Notes: generated by a model not told the origin, from the sequence alone. A stretch of DNA of 6,290 bases from Frankiales bacterium (GCA_025464795.1 JAODNB010000101.1:1-6290), one strand, 5' to 3'; positions 1 to 5,225 are shown, counted from the first letter of the stretch. A program made the numbers and translations.

Positions 1-2
1 CG

Positions 3-770
3 AAGGTCGACGACCCGCGCATCGACAAGGTCCGCTTCCTTCGCCCGCAGGAGATCCCGACCTACGTCGAGCAGGGCATCTTCGACCTCGGCATCAGCGG
101 CCGCGACTGGATCACCGAGACGGCCGCGGACGTGGTGTCCCTGGGGGAGATCGGCGGAGGCCGCGCAGGAGAGGCCGTCGTGTCCGTCGTGCTGGCCGTT
201 CCGAAGGAGTCACCGTGGAACTCGGCGGCCGACCTGCCGGACGGGGTCCGCATCTCCACGGAGATGCCTGAGACGACCCGCCGGTTCCTCGAGGAGAAGG
301 GCGTGAAGGCAAAGGTCTTCACCAGCCACGGCGCCACCGAGGCCAAGATCCCTGACATCGTCGATGCCATCGTCGACCTGACGGAGACGGGCTCGAGCCT
401 TCGCAAGGCCGGCCTGAAGATCATCGAGACGCTGCTCACCAGCCGCACCGAGCTGATCGCCAACCGCGAGGCGTACGAGGACCCGGAGAAGCGGGCGGCG
501 ATGGAGGACATCGTCGTTCTCATCCAGGGTGCCCTGAGGGCCAAGGGGCACGTGCTGCTGAAGCTGAACGTCCCCAAGGCCCAGCTGGAGTCGGTCATCG
601 CCGAGCTGCCCGCGATGGCCTCGCCGACGGTGATGGCGCTGGCCACCGGTGACATGCAAGCCCTCGAGACCGTCGTGCCGAAGAAGGGCGTCAACACCCT
701 CATCCCGGCTCTCAAGGCCGCCGGCGCGCGCGACATCCTCGAGCTGCCGATCTCGAAGATCGTTGAATGA
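3..770 (+). CDS. hisG: ATP phosphoribosyltransferase, long form (5' end outside window)
   Basis: HisG catalyses the first step of histidine biosynthesis: ATP plus PRPP gives phosphoribosyl-ATP, in the cytosol, with feedback inhibition by histidine. The reading frame is open from base 3 and 255 residues are visible. Compared with the usual length of about 280-290, roughly 30 N-terminal residues are missing off the left edge. Visible landmarks are FDLGISGRDWI (27-37, typical HisG catalytic-domain motif), the PRPP-binding segment IVDAIVDLTETGSSLR (119-134), and a C-terminal regulatory domain from about 183 (GHVLLKLNVP, then SPTVMAL and a VVPKKGVNTLIPALKAAGARDIL stretch). That domain marks the long, histidine-regulated form that needs no HisZ. 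The stop is TGA at 768-770. The upstream neighbour is unseen; in many actinomycetes it is hisE. No frameshift is apparent. Family assignment is secure. The linker around IIETLLTSRTELIANREAY looks unlike the mycobacterial HisG I remember. Confidence 0.95.
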   Translation, partial: KVDDPRIDKVRFLRPQEIPTYVEQGIFDLGISGRDWITETAADVVSLGEIGGGRAGEAVVSVVLAVPKESPWNSAADLPDGVRISTEMPETTRRFLEEKGVKAKVFTSHGATEAKIPDIVDAIVDLTETGSSLRKAGLKIIETLLTSRTELIANREAYEDPEKRAAMEDIVVLIQGALRAKGHVLLKLNVPKAQLESVIAELPAMASPTVMALATGDMQALETVVPKKGVNTLIPALKAAGARDILELPISKIVE

Positions 771-816
771 GCCGAGCTCGTCCCCGAGGGACAGTGAGGC
801 CCGCCCGACCGCAGGG

Positions 817-1707
817 GTGACGGAGCGTCGGACCACAGCCCTCGCCCTGTCGGCAGCAGTCCTGTCCGGAGGGCTGGTCGCGGTGCAGCAAAGGCTGAAC
901 GGCGACCTGGGGCGCTCGCTGCACGACCCGCTGCTGGCCGCGGTCGTCTCGTTCGGGTCGGGGCTTGGAGTCATGTCGTTGCTGATGCTGCGGCGCCGTC
1001 CCCGAAGCGCGCTTCGAGGTCTTCGGAAGGTGCCCTGGTGGTCGCGGCTGGGCGGTCTCGGCGGAGCGACGCTGGTGGCGGTGGGCGCGGCGGCCGCCCC
1101 GCAGATCGGGATCGCCCTCCTCACCGTCGGATTGGTCTCCGGGACCACGGTGGCTGCCCTCGCCATCGATCGAGCAGGCCTCGGACCGGGTGGCCAACGG
1201 CCGCTGACCCCGCCACGACTGGTAGGGGCCGCGCTCTGCCTGGTCGCCATCGCGCTGTCCGCAGCCGAAGGCCTCCGAGGGGCCAGTCCGCTCCTGCTGG
1301 TGCTCGTGGTGGTCGCCGGTTCGCTCATCTCCCTCCAGCAGGCCCTCAACGGGCAGGTGCGCACGGCAACCAGCGCGACGGCGGCGACCTTCGTCAACTT
1401 CGTCGTCGGCTCGACAGCCCTGGCGGCCGGCCTCGGGCTGCGCGCCCTCGCGGAGGGGGTGCGGGCGGACCACTGGCCCACTGAGTGGTGGCTCTACCTC
1501 GGCGGCACGATGGGGTGCGTGTTCATCGCCGTCGCCGCCGTGATCGTCGGCACCCTCGGCGTGCTCCGACTCGGACTCGCCACCACCGCAGGGCAGCTGC
1601 TCGGCGGGATCCTCCTCGACCTCCAGCGGGGCGTGACCCTGACGACCGCAGCCGCAGCTGTGCTCACGATGGTCGCGGTCGGGGTCAGCGGCCGGGGTGC
1701 CCGGTGA
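817..1707 (+). CDS. DMT-superfamily membrane transporter, DUF606/YdcZ type
   Basis: A 296-residue, very hydrophobic protein with about ten predicted membrane segments. It has two homologous halves: AVQQRLNGDL (22-31) recurs as SLQQALNGQV (172-181), exactly 150 residues later, and PWWSRLGGLGG (73-83) matches EWWLYLGGTMG (223-233). This Q-Q-x-x-N-G signature and the duplicated layout fit the DUF606/YdcZ branch of the drug/metabolite transporters in fused form. The substrate cannot be read from the sequence. The start is uncertain: GTG 817 gives a length normal for fused members but has no clear ribosome site. An in-frame TTG at 763, overlapping the end of hisG, would add 18 polar residues. The stop overlaps the next start by four bases (GTGA), implying co-translation. 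Co-transcription from hisG is likely given the 46-base gap without an obvious terminator, but that is inference. Confidence 0.85.
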   Translation: MTERRTTALALSAAVLSGGLVAVQQRLNGDLGRSLHDPLLAAVVSFGSGLGVMSLLMLRRRPRSALRGLRKVPWWSRLGGLGGATLVAVGAAAAPQIGIALLTVGLVSGTTVAALAIDRAGLGPGGQRPLTPPRLVGAALCLVAIALSAAEGLRGASPLLLVLVVVAGSLISLQQALNGQVRTATSATAATFVNFVVGSTALAAGLGLRALAEGVRADHWPTEWWLYLGGTMGCVFIAVAAVIVGTLGVLRLGLATTAGQLLGGILLDLQRGVTLTTAAAAVLTMVAVGVSGRGAR

Positions 1708-2318
1708 TCTGGCGCTTCCTCAAGCTGAACGTCGGGCTCACCTTCTTCGCCACCGGCATCTGGCTGGGCCTCCAGGCACACCTCGGGGTGGGCCCCTGGG
1801 ACGTGCTGGCAGGCGGTCTCTCGCACCACATCGACCAGACGTTCGGCACCACCTCGATCCTCGTGTCGGTGGTGGTCCTGCTCCTCGGCCTTGCCGTCGG
1901 GGTGCGTCCGGGAGTCGGCACGGTCATGAACGTGATCGTGATCGGGCTGGTCGTGGACGCGCTCCTGCGGCTGGACCTGCTCGATGACCTGCGCAGCGAC
2001 TCCCTGGTCCTGCGGCTGGCGGCGACCGCCGGGTGCATCGGTTCGGTCGCGATCGGATCGGCGCTGTACATCGGCGCCCACCTCGGACCTGGCCCGCGCG
2101 ACGGGCTGATGGTGGCCATCGTGCAGCGGACCGGCTGGCCCGTCGGGCGCTCGCGGGCCGTGCTCGAGCTGTCGGTCCTCGCCCTCGGCTCAGCGCTCGG
2201 CGGTCCGGTCGGTCTGGGGACGCTCGCCTTCGCGGTCGGCATCGGCCCCGCCGTCCAGGTCGCGTTCTCGGCCCTGCGGCAGACTCCTGTACGACGACCT
2301 CTTACGGAGCCGGTGTGA
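1704..2318 (+). CDS. YczE/YyaS/YitT-like integral membrane protein
   Basis: A 204-residue membrane protein with about five or six hydrophobic segments. It has an internal duplication: LGVGPWDVLAGGLS (27-40) is matched by LGPGPRDGLMVAIV (127-140), exactly 100 residues on. Each copy is followed by a hydrophobic helix and a glycine-rich loop (GVRPGVGTVMN, 66-76; GGPVGLGTLAF, 166-176). This G-x-G-P-x-D pattern is typical of the YczE family. The molecular function of the family is unknown; in Bacillus a member is linked genetically to lipopeptide or polyketide production. The start is GTG 1704, inside the stop of the upstream transporter (GTGA overlap), so translation is probably coupled. The reading frame is open much further upstream, but only because it runs antiphase through the transporter gene, and that stretch is not hydrophobic. 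The pairing with a DMT transporter hints at a shared transport role, which is inference. Confidence 0.82.
   Translation: MIWRFLKLNVGLTFFATGIWLGLQAHLGVGPWDVLAGGLSHHIDQTFGTTSILVSVVVLLLGLAVGVRPGVGTVMNVIVIGLVVDALLRLDLLDDLRSDSLVLRLAATAGCIGSVAIGSALYIGAHLGPGPRDGLMVAIVQRTGWPVGRSRAVLELSVLALGSALGGPVGLGTLAFAVGIGPAVQVAFSALRQTPVRRPLTEPV
2306..2309 (+). promoter_or_regulatory. Ribosome binding site of the PH-domain gene
   Basis: GGAG lies five bases before GTG 2315, inside the last codons of the YczE-like gene. It supports GTG 2315 as the start, overlapping the previous stop by four bases. Confidence 0.6.
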
Positions 2319-2767
2319 CCGTCGAGCTGGTGCCCCGCAAGCTCACCCTCGTGTGCCGGCTGGTGGCGGTGCTCGTGGTGGTGGCGTTCGGCGTCATCAG
2401 CGCCCTGCTGCCAGGGGTGTCGGAGGACGGCACCGTCTTCGGCCCGGCGGACCAGATCGCCTTCTTCGCCATCGGCGTGCTGCTCGCGGTCGCCGTCCTC
2501 GCGTTCACCCGGGTCCGGGTTCGTGCGGACGTGCAGGGCCTGTGGGTGCGCAACGTGCTGGGTGAGCGGTACTTCCCGTGGGGTGTCGTCGCCGGTGTCG
2601 AGCTGCGCGACGGTGCTCCCTGGGCGCAGCTCGTCCTCCAGGACGACGACACCGTGGCGTTGCTTGCCGTGCAGTCGAACGACGGGAATGCTGCCGTCGA
2701 CGCGGTTCTCGCCCTCCGGAGGCTGCTGCGGGACAGCGGAACCGGAGACGGGGCAAGGACGTTGTGA
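2315..2767 (+). CDS. Membrane-anchored bacterial PH-domain protein (bPH_6 / CFP-6-like)
   Basis: A 150-residue protein. Two hydrophobic segments at about 12-32 and 48-65 form a membrane hairpin. After it comes a small beta-rich domain (about 66-140): FTRVRVRADVQGLWVRNVLGERYFPW, then VVAGVELRDGAPWAQLVLQDDDTVALLAVQ and a final helix AAVDAVLALRRLL. The conserved pattern of a gly-x-W-V-R-N strand, an F-P-W turn and W-A-x-L strand is that of actinobacterial bPH_6 domains, the family of the mycobacterial low-molecular-weight antigen CFP-6. Its biochemical role is unknown; the domain is expected to face the cytoplasm and may bind a protein or lipid. GTG 2315 overlaps the preceding TGA (GTGA) and has GGAG five bases upstream. 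In many actinomycetes such a gene directly follows hisG (from memory), so the two membrane genes here look inserted between them. Confidence 0.85.
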   Translation: MTVELVPRKLTLVCRLVAVLVVVAFGVISALLPGVSEDGTVFGPADQIAFFAIGVLLAVAVLAFTRVRVRADVQGLWVRNVLGERYFPWGVVAGVELRDGAPWAQLVLQDDDTVALLAVQSNDGNAAVDAVLALRRLLRDSGTGDGARTL

Positions 2768-2791
2768 CTCCTGATGACTGCTGAGGCGACC

Positions 2792-2796
2792 GAGGA
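2792..2796 (+). promoter_or_regulatory. Ribosome binding site that decides the dacB start
   Basis: GAGGA sits seven bases before GTG 2804. The alternative ATG 2774 has only AAGGA at 2755-2759, fourteen bases away. This favours GTG 2804, which also puts a textbook signal peptide at the exact N-terminus. Confidence 0.6.
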
Positions 2797-2803
2797 CTCA
2801 GGG

Positions 2804-4027
2804 GTGAAGCGCCTCCTCGTCCTGCTGCTGCTCGTCGTCGGCCTCGTGGCTTCCGCCGCCGGATCCGCCCAGGCGTCGACCTCGACCGCCGTCGGTGGCC
2901 TGAAGCGCCAGCTGCAGGCCGCCTTCGCCGGGAGCACCTCCCGTACTCCTGGTGTTGCCATCGACGTCGCCGGGATCGGGGCTGTCTACCGCTCCCAGTC
3001 CGGGACGTCTCTGGCCCCCGCCTCGACCGAGAAGCTCTTCACCTCCTTCGCCGCGCTGCGCGCCCTGGGCGCTACCTCCCGCTACACGACCTCGGTGCTG
3101 GCAACCGTTCCGCAGGTGGGAGCTGACCAACCGGGCAACCTCTACCTCATCGGTGTGGGCGACCCCTCGCTGGGGACGGCGGACCTGGATCGCATGGCCG
3201 CCGGCATCGCAGCGACCGGCACGAAGCGGCTGATGGGGCGGCTCTACGTCGACGACTACCGCTACGACCACGTCACCCGCGGGCCGCAGTGGAAGGCCGA
3301 GTTCGTCCCTGAGGAGAGCGGCCCGCTGTCGGCTTTCGCGGTCGACGGCAACGGCTACCGGACGGACCGGGCCTACCTCGCGGATCCCGCGCTCGGCAAC
3401 CTCGCGCGGTTCCGCAGCCTCCTCGTCAAGCACGGGGTCGCGGTCTCCGCGACTCTGGGCCGGGCCAAGGTCGGGAGCGGACGGATCGTCAGCCAGCACG
3501 TGTCCCGCCCGCTGTCAGACATCGTGAAGGGCATCGCCAAGAACTCCGACAACTTCGGGGCCGAGCTGCTGGCGAAGGAGCTGGGCAAGGTCCGCCGCAA
3601 CGCCGGCAGCACGAAGGACGGCGCTCTGGTGATCCGGGACGTCCTGCACGCCATGGGCGTGACCGTCGGCACCGTCATCGACGGCTCGGGCCTTTCGTAC
3701 AGCAACCGGCAGACCGTGAACGGCGTCCTGACGCTGCTCGCCGCGGCGGAGCGCAGCAACGTCTACGCGGAGCTGCGGGCCGCGCTGCCCGTCGCGTGCA
3801 CGGACGGCACCCTCAAGAAGCGGATGTGCGGCACGGCGGCCTCCGGCATCGTCACGGCCAAGACGGGGACGCTGGACGTCGTGCACGCCCTCGCGGGGTG
3901 GACCACGACCAGAGACGGCCGGGTCGTCCGGTTCGCCTTCCTGCTCCAGAGCTTCAGCAGCGGCGCCAAGGCCAACGCCGCGATGGACGCGGCCGCCGTG
4001 GCTCTCTCCGCCGCTGACCTGCGCTGA
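2804..4027 (+). CDS. dacB: Secreted D-alanyl-D-alanine carboxypeptidase, PBP4 / peptidase S13 family
   Basis: A 407-residue exported penicillin-binding protein that trims or cross-cleaves peptidoglycan stem peptides outside the membrane. The N-terminus KRLLVLLLLVVGLVASAAGSAQA is a signal peptide, with cleavage likely after residue 24 (A-Q-A). All three active-site motifs are present: STEK (74-77, S-x-x-K with the nucleophilic serine), SDN (248-250, S-x-N) and KTG (353-355). The large insert between the first and second motifs (about 170 residues, including YVDDYRYD and AVDGNGYRTD) is typical of S13/PBP4 and separates it from S11 (DacA-like) enzymes. Cys332 and Cys342 are the only cysteines of the mature chain and probably form a disulfide. 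The start at GTG 2804 is chosen on its ribosome site; ATG 2774 would add ten polar residues before the signal peptide. The gene begins 36 bases after the PH-domain gene and is probably co-transcribed with it. Confidence 0.93.
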   Translation: MKRLLVLLLLVVGLVASAAGSAQASTSTAVGGLKRQLQAAFAGSTSRTPGVAIDVAGIGAVYRSQSGTSLAPASTEKLFTSFAALRALGATSRYTTSVLATVPQVGADQPGNLYLIGVGDPSLGTADLDRMAAGIAATGTKRLMGRLYVDDYRYDHVTRGPQWKAEFVPEESGPLSAFAVDGNGYRTDRAYLADPALGNLARFRSLLVKHGVAVSATLGRAKVGSGRIVSQHVSRPLSDIVKGIAKNSDNFGAELLAKELGKVRRNAGSTKDGALVIRDVLHAMGVTVGTVIDGSGLSYSNRQTVNGVLTLLAAAERSNVYAELRAALPVACTDGTLKKRMCGTAASGIVTAKTGTLDVVHALAGWTTTRDGRVVRFAFLLQSFSSGAKANAAMDAAAVALSAADLR

Positions 4028-4040
4028 CCCGCCTTTCTCC

Positions 4041-4131
4041 ACTTCCCTGATCTCGTCTGACTCCGCGCACCATCCCTGAGCGTGAGTGGGGTCCGGAAGC
4101 ACCCCTGACCGTGAGATGAGACCAGGGAAGT
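4041..4131 (+). terminator. Long imperfect palindrome after dacB (possible terminator or regulatory hairpin)
   Basis: The arm at 4041-4058 (ACTTCCCTGATCTCGTCT) is complementary to 4114-4131 (AGATGAGACCAGGGAAGT). As RNA this gives an 18-pair stem with one A-C mismatch and one G-U pair, around a 55-base loop. CCCGC at 4028-4032 and GCGGG at 4134-4138 can add five outer pairs. There is no U-tract after it, and the loop is long for an intrinsic terminator. It may therefore end dacB transcription only weakly, act as an operator next to the SseB promoter, or be a remnant of a dispersed palindromic repeat. The complementarity is certain; the role is not. Confidence 0.45.
4045..4131 (+). repeat. Three degenerate 29-base units beginning CCCTGA
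   Basis: CCCTGA occurs at 4045, 4074 and 4103, exactly 29 bases apart each time. Units two and three are best conserved (CCCTGAGCGTGAG at 4074-4086 against CCCTGACCGTGAG at 4103-4115, 12 of 13 identical). Outside the first 13 bases similarity is weak. The array overlaps the long palindrome. Function unknown. Confidence 0.45.
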
Positions 4132-4137
4132 CAGCGG

Positions 4138-4166
4138 GTGAGGGGCGCTCGCGGCGCGGCTAGCGT
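4138..4166 (+). promoter_or_regulatory. Promoter for a leaderless SseB-family mRNA
   Basis: TAGCGT at 4161-4166 fits the actinobacterial -10 pattern TANNNT and ends six bases before ATG 4173. A transcript starting 6-7 bases after the -10 would begin at the start codon itself. No Shine-Dalgarno sequence precedes the ATG, which agrees with leaderless translation. The -35 is weak: GTGAGG at 4138-4143, 17 bases upstream, matches only the TGA of TTGACA. Confidence 0.55.
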
Positions 4167-4172
4167 GGCTCC

Positions 4173-4910
4173 ATGAGCGACACCGGGGAGGCCGATCCGC
4201 GACTGGCGCAGGCTCTCCTCGAACCTGCCGCCCGCGCTGAGCTGCTGGCTGCCTTCGTGGGAGCCCGCGTCTTCGCCGCGATCACGGCCACCTCGACCTC
4301 AGAGCACGTCGTGGCAGCAACAGGTCTGCGGGCCGAGTCCAGCGCGGAGATGGCCGTGGTCCTGCTCGAGGCCCAGGACGTGACTCGAGCCCTCCCGGTG
4401 TTCTCCGACCTGAGTGCCCTGAGGCGGTGGCGGCTCGACGCGCGGCCCGTGCCGCTCACTGGAGCGCAGGCCTGCGCAGCAGCGCTCGACGAGGCGGCCG
4501 CTGCCGTCCTGATCGACCCGGCAGGTGCGGCCGTGAGCGTGCTCGAGCTGGCGACGCTGGCGAGCGGGTGGGTGCCGGTCCAGGGCAGTGGGCTCGCCGC
4601 TCGGCACGAGGTGACCGAGCTGCACGCGGCAGTGACGGTCCCGGTGGGCCTGGCTCTGGCTCTTCGGGACGCCCTTCGCGGCGAGCGGTTGCGCGAGGCG
4701 CGACTGCTCGAGGGCCCCGACGGGCTGGTCCTCGGCGTGGTCCCGAAGCGGCCCCTCACCCCTCCGGAGCTCGCGGCGCTCGCCCAGCGCCTGGTCGACC
4801 GGCTGGGAGCCGCTCTGCCTCCGGGCGGTCTCGACCTGGCCCAGGTCGCTTCGGGAGGACCTGGACGGGACCTGCTCGCGCGCCGCTTCCGGTGGCCGCT
4901 GCGCACGTGA
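4173..4910 (+). CDS. SseB-family protein
   Basis: A 245-residue soluble protein without signal peptide or membrane segments. The N-terminal half follows the SseB pattern of actinomycetes: DPRLAQALLEP (8-18), LLAAFVGARVFAAITA (24-39), then EMAVVLLEAQDVTRALPVFSDLSALRRWRLDARPVPL (59-95) and AAAVLIDPAGAAVSVLE (111-127). The R-A-L-P-V-F-x-x-L-x-A-L stretch and the V-L-I-D-P-A-G strand are the clearest marks. Family members have no established enzymatic activity; the name comes from an E. coli gene with an unclear role. Its usual place directly before infC in actinomycetes supports the call. The C-terminal 90 residues (PKRPLTPPELAALAQRLVDRLG and onward) are less conserved. ATG 4173 is preceded by a -10 element rather than a ribosome site, so leaderless translation is likely. 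Confidence 0.82.
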   Translation: MSDTGEADPRLAQALLEPAARAELLAAFVGARVFAAITATSTSEHVVAATGLRAESSAEMAVVLLEAQDVTRALPVFSDLSALRRWRLDARPVPLTGAQACAAALDEAAAAVLIDPAGAAVSVLELATLASGWVPVQGSGLAARHEVTELHAAVTVPVGLALALRDALRGERLREARLLEGPDGLVLGVVPKRPLTPPELAALAQRLVDRLGAALPPGGLDLAQVASGGPGRDLLARRFRWPLRT

Positions 4911-4970
4911 TCCATGTAACCGGAACAGGTCCGTCCACGGTCGACGGAACCCTTCCCGTTCCGTGGATCA
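4908..4970 (+). other. Nested inverted repeats at the SseB stop codon
   Basis: TGATCCA (4908-4914, containing the stop TGA) is complementary to TGGATCA (4964-4970). Inside it, ACGGAAC (4944-4950) pairs with GTTCCGT (4958-4964) around CCTTCCC. An alternative stem is TCCACGG (4934-4940) with CCGTGGA (4961-4967), so the two inner folds exclude each other. No U-tract follows. It may be a weak terminator for the SseB gene just ahead of the infC promoter. Confidence 0.35.
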
Positions 4971-4988
4971 GCTTCGTCGGCGGCATCC

Positions 4989-4997
4989 TGCTACCCT
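4989..4997 (+). promoter_or_regulatory. infC: Extended -10 promoter candidate for infC-rpmI-rplT
   Basis: TGCTACCCT has the extended -10 form TGN-TANNNT. No good -35 is visible at 16-18 bases spacing (CAGCTT or near it), which is compatible with an extended -10 promoter. The predicted start near 5003-5005 lies just before the first strong leader hairpin (5011-5032), as expected for the 5' end of a structured leader. Confidence 0.45.
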
Positions 4998-5136
4998 TTC
5001 GGGTGCGACCCAGCTCCACTTGCGTGGAGCTGAGCAAGCGGAGGCCCCACCTCCCACCTGCGCAGCCTCACGGCGGCCAGGTCTGGTCGACCTGACGGGC
5101 TCGTCCCGGAAGTGTCGTGGTTGCCCTCTCCTGCAC

Positions 5137-5142
5137 AGGAGG
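5137..5142 (+). promoter_or_regulatory. Perfect AGGAGG ribosome site inside the infC leader
   Basis: The best Shine-Dalgarno sequence in the window. It is nine bases before ATG 5152 (leader ORF) and eleven before GTG 5154 (in frame with infC). Its first five bases pair with CTCCT at 5128-5132 in a small hairpin, so access may be controlled. Confidence 0.65.
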
Positions 5143-5151
5143 CGGCGGCTG

Positions 5152-5190
5152 ATGTGGGCCCTGCGCTGCGCGCGGGGCCCTTCGCCGTGA
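5152..5190 (+). CDS. Putative 12-residue leader peptide upstream of infC
   Basis: ATG 5152 follows AGGAGG with nine-base spacing and opens a 12-codon frame, MWALRCARGPSP, ending at TGA 5188-5190, 35 bases before the IF-3 start. Its codons lie within the 11-pair hairpin (5156-5180). The stop codon spans the loop and 3' arm of the competing 8-pair hairpin (5176-5196), so a translating or terminating ribosome would change which hairpin forms. Trp and Cys occur at positions 2 and 6, and the last codon before the stop is Pro, a slow termination context. A short ORF can arise by chance, and the same ribosome site could serve GTG 5154 in the infC frame. The strong site and the hairpin overlap argue for function, but no homologue is known to me. 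Confidence 0.4.
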   Translation: MWALRCARGPSP

Positions 5191-5196
5191 AGGGCC
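5156..5196 (+). promoter_or_regulatory. Two mutually exclusive hairpins in the infC leader
   Basis: Form A: 5156-5166 pairs with 5170-5180 (GGGCCC outer part, a G-U, then GCGC, loop TGC). Form B: GGCCCTTC (5176-5183) pairs with GAAGGGCC (5189-5196), loop GCCGT. Bases 5176-5180 are needed by both, so only one can form. Neither is followed by a U-tract, so simple intrinsic attenuation is not supported; control of translation or of Rho is more likely. Confidence 0.5.
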
Positions 5197-5216
5197 GCGA
5201 ACCACCCGACACCACT

Positions 5217-5220
5217 GGAG
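5217..5220 (+). promoter_or_regulatory. infC: Ribosome binding site supporting the ATC start of infC
   Basis: GGAG stands five bases before ATC 5226, the codon at which IF-3 homology begins. No ATG, GTG or TTG in this frame lies at suitable spacing from it. Confidence 0.65.
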
Positions 5221-5225
5221 ACAGC

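Larger units (their letters stand above)
5004..5225 (+). promoter_or_regulatory. Structured leader RNA of the infC operon
   Basis: The leader has five visible stem regions. H1 is a perfect 9-pair stem with a TTGC loop (5011-5019 with 5024-5032). H2 is GGAGG with CCTCC (5040-5044 with 5050-5054). H3 is CAGGTC with GACCTG (5078-5083 with 5089-5094). H4 is CTCCT with AGGAG (5128-5132 with 5137-5141) and covers the leader ORF ribosome site. H5 has two exclusive forms: A pairs 5156-5166 with 5170-5180 (11 pairs, one G-U); B pairs 5176-5183 with 5189-5196 (8 pairs). Operons of this type are regulated through their leaders in E. coli (IF-3, L20) and Bacillus (L20). That this leader regulates infC is inference. 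Confidence 0.5.

Noticed and set aside
210..1481. Long open frame (423 codons) on the minus strand across hisG and the transporter gene
   Set aside because: It is rich in Arg, Pro, Ala and Ser without any recognisable domain, and lies opposite two clear genes. Such antisense frames are usual in DNA of this GC content.
2774..2803. dacB start at ATG 2774
   Set aside because: It would place ten polar residues before the signal peptide and has its only ribosome-site-like sequence fourteen bases away. GTG 2804 has GAGGA at seven bases.
4045..4131. CRISPR-like array
   Set aside because: There are only three degenerate units, similar over 6-13 bases, with no constant long repeat and no cas genes.
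5156..5196. Intrinsic transcription terminator (attenuator) in the infC leader
   Set aside because: The GC-rich hairpins are strong, but no run of T follows either of them, so I describe them as switching hairpins and not as a classical terminator.
5112..5225. IF-3 starting at GTG 5112
   Set aside because: The extra 38 residues are not conserved in IF-3 as far as I recall, no ribosome site is well placed before 5112, and the region is better explained as leader RNA. It is kept only as an unlikely alternative.
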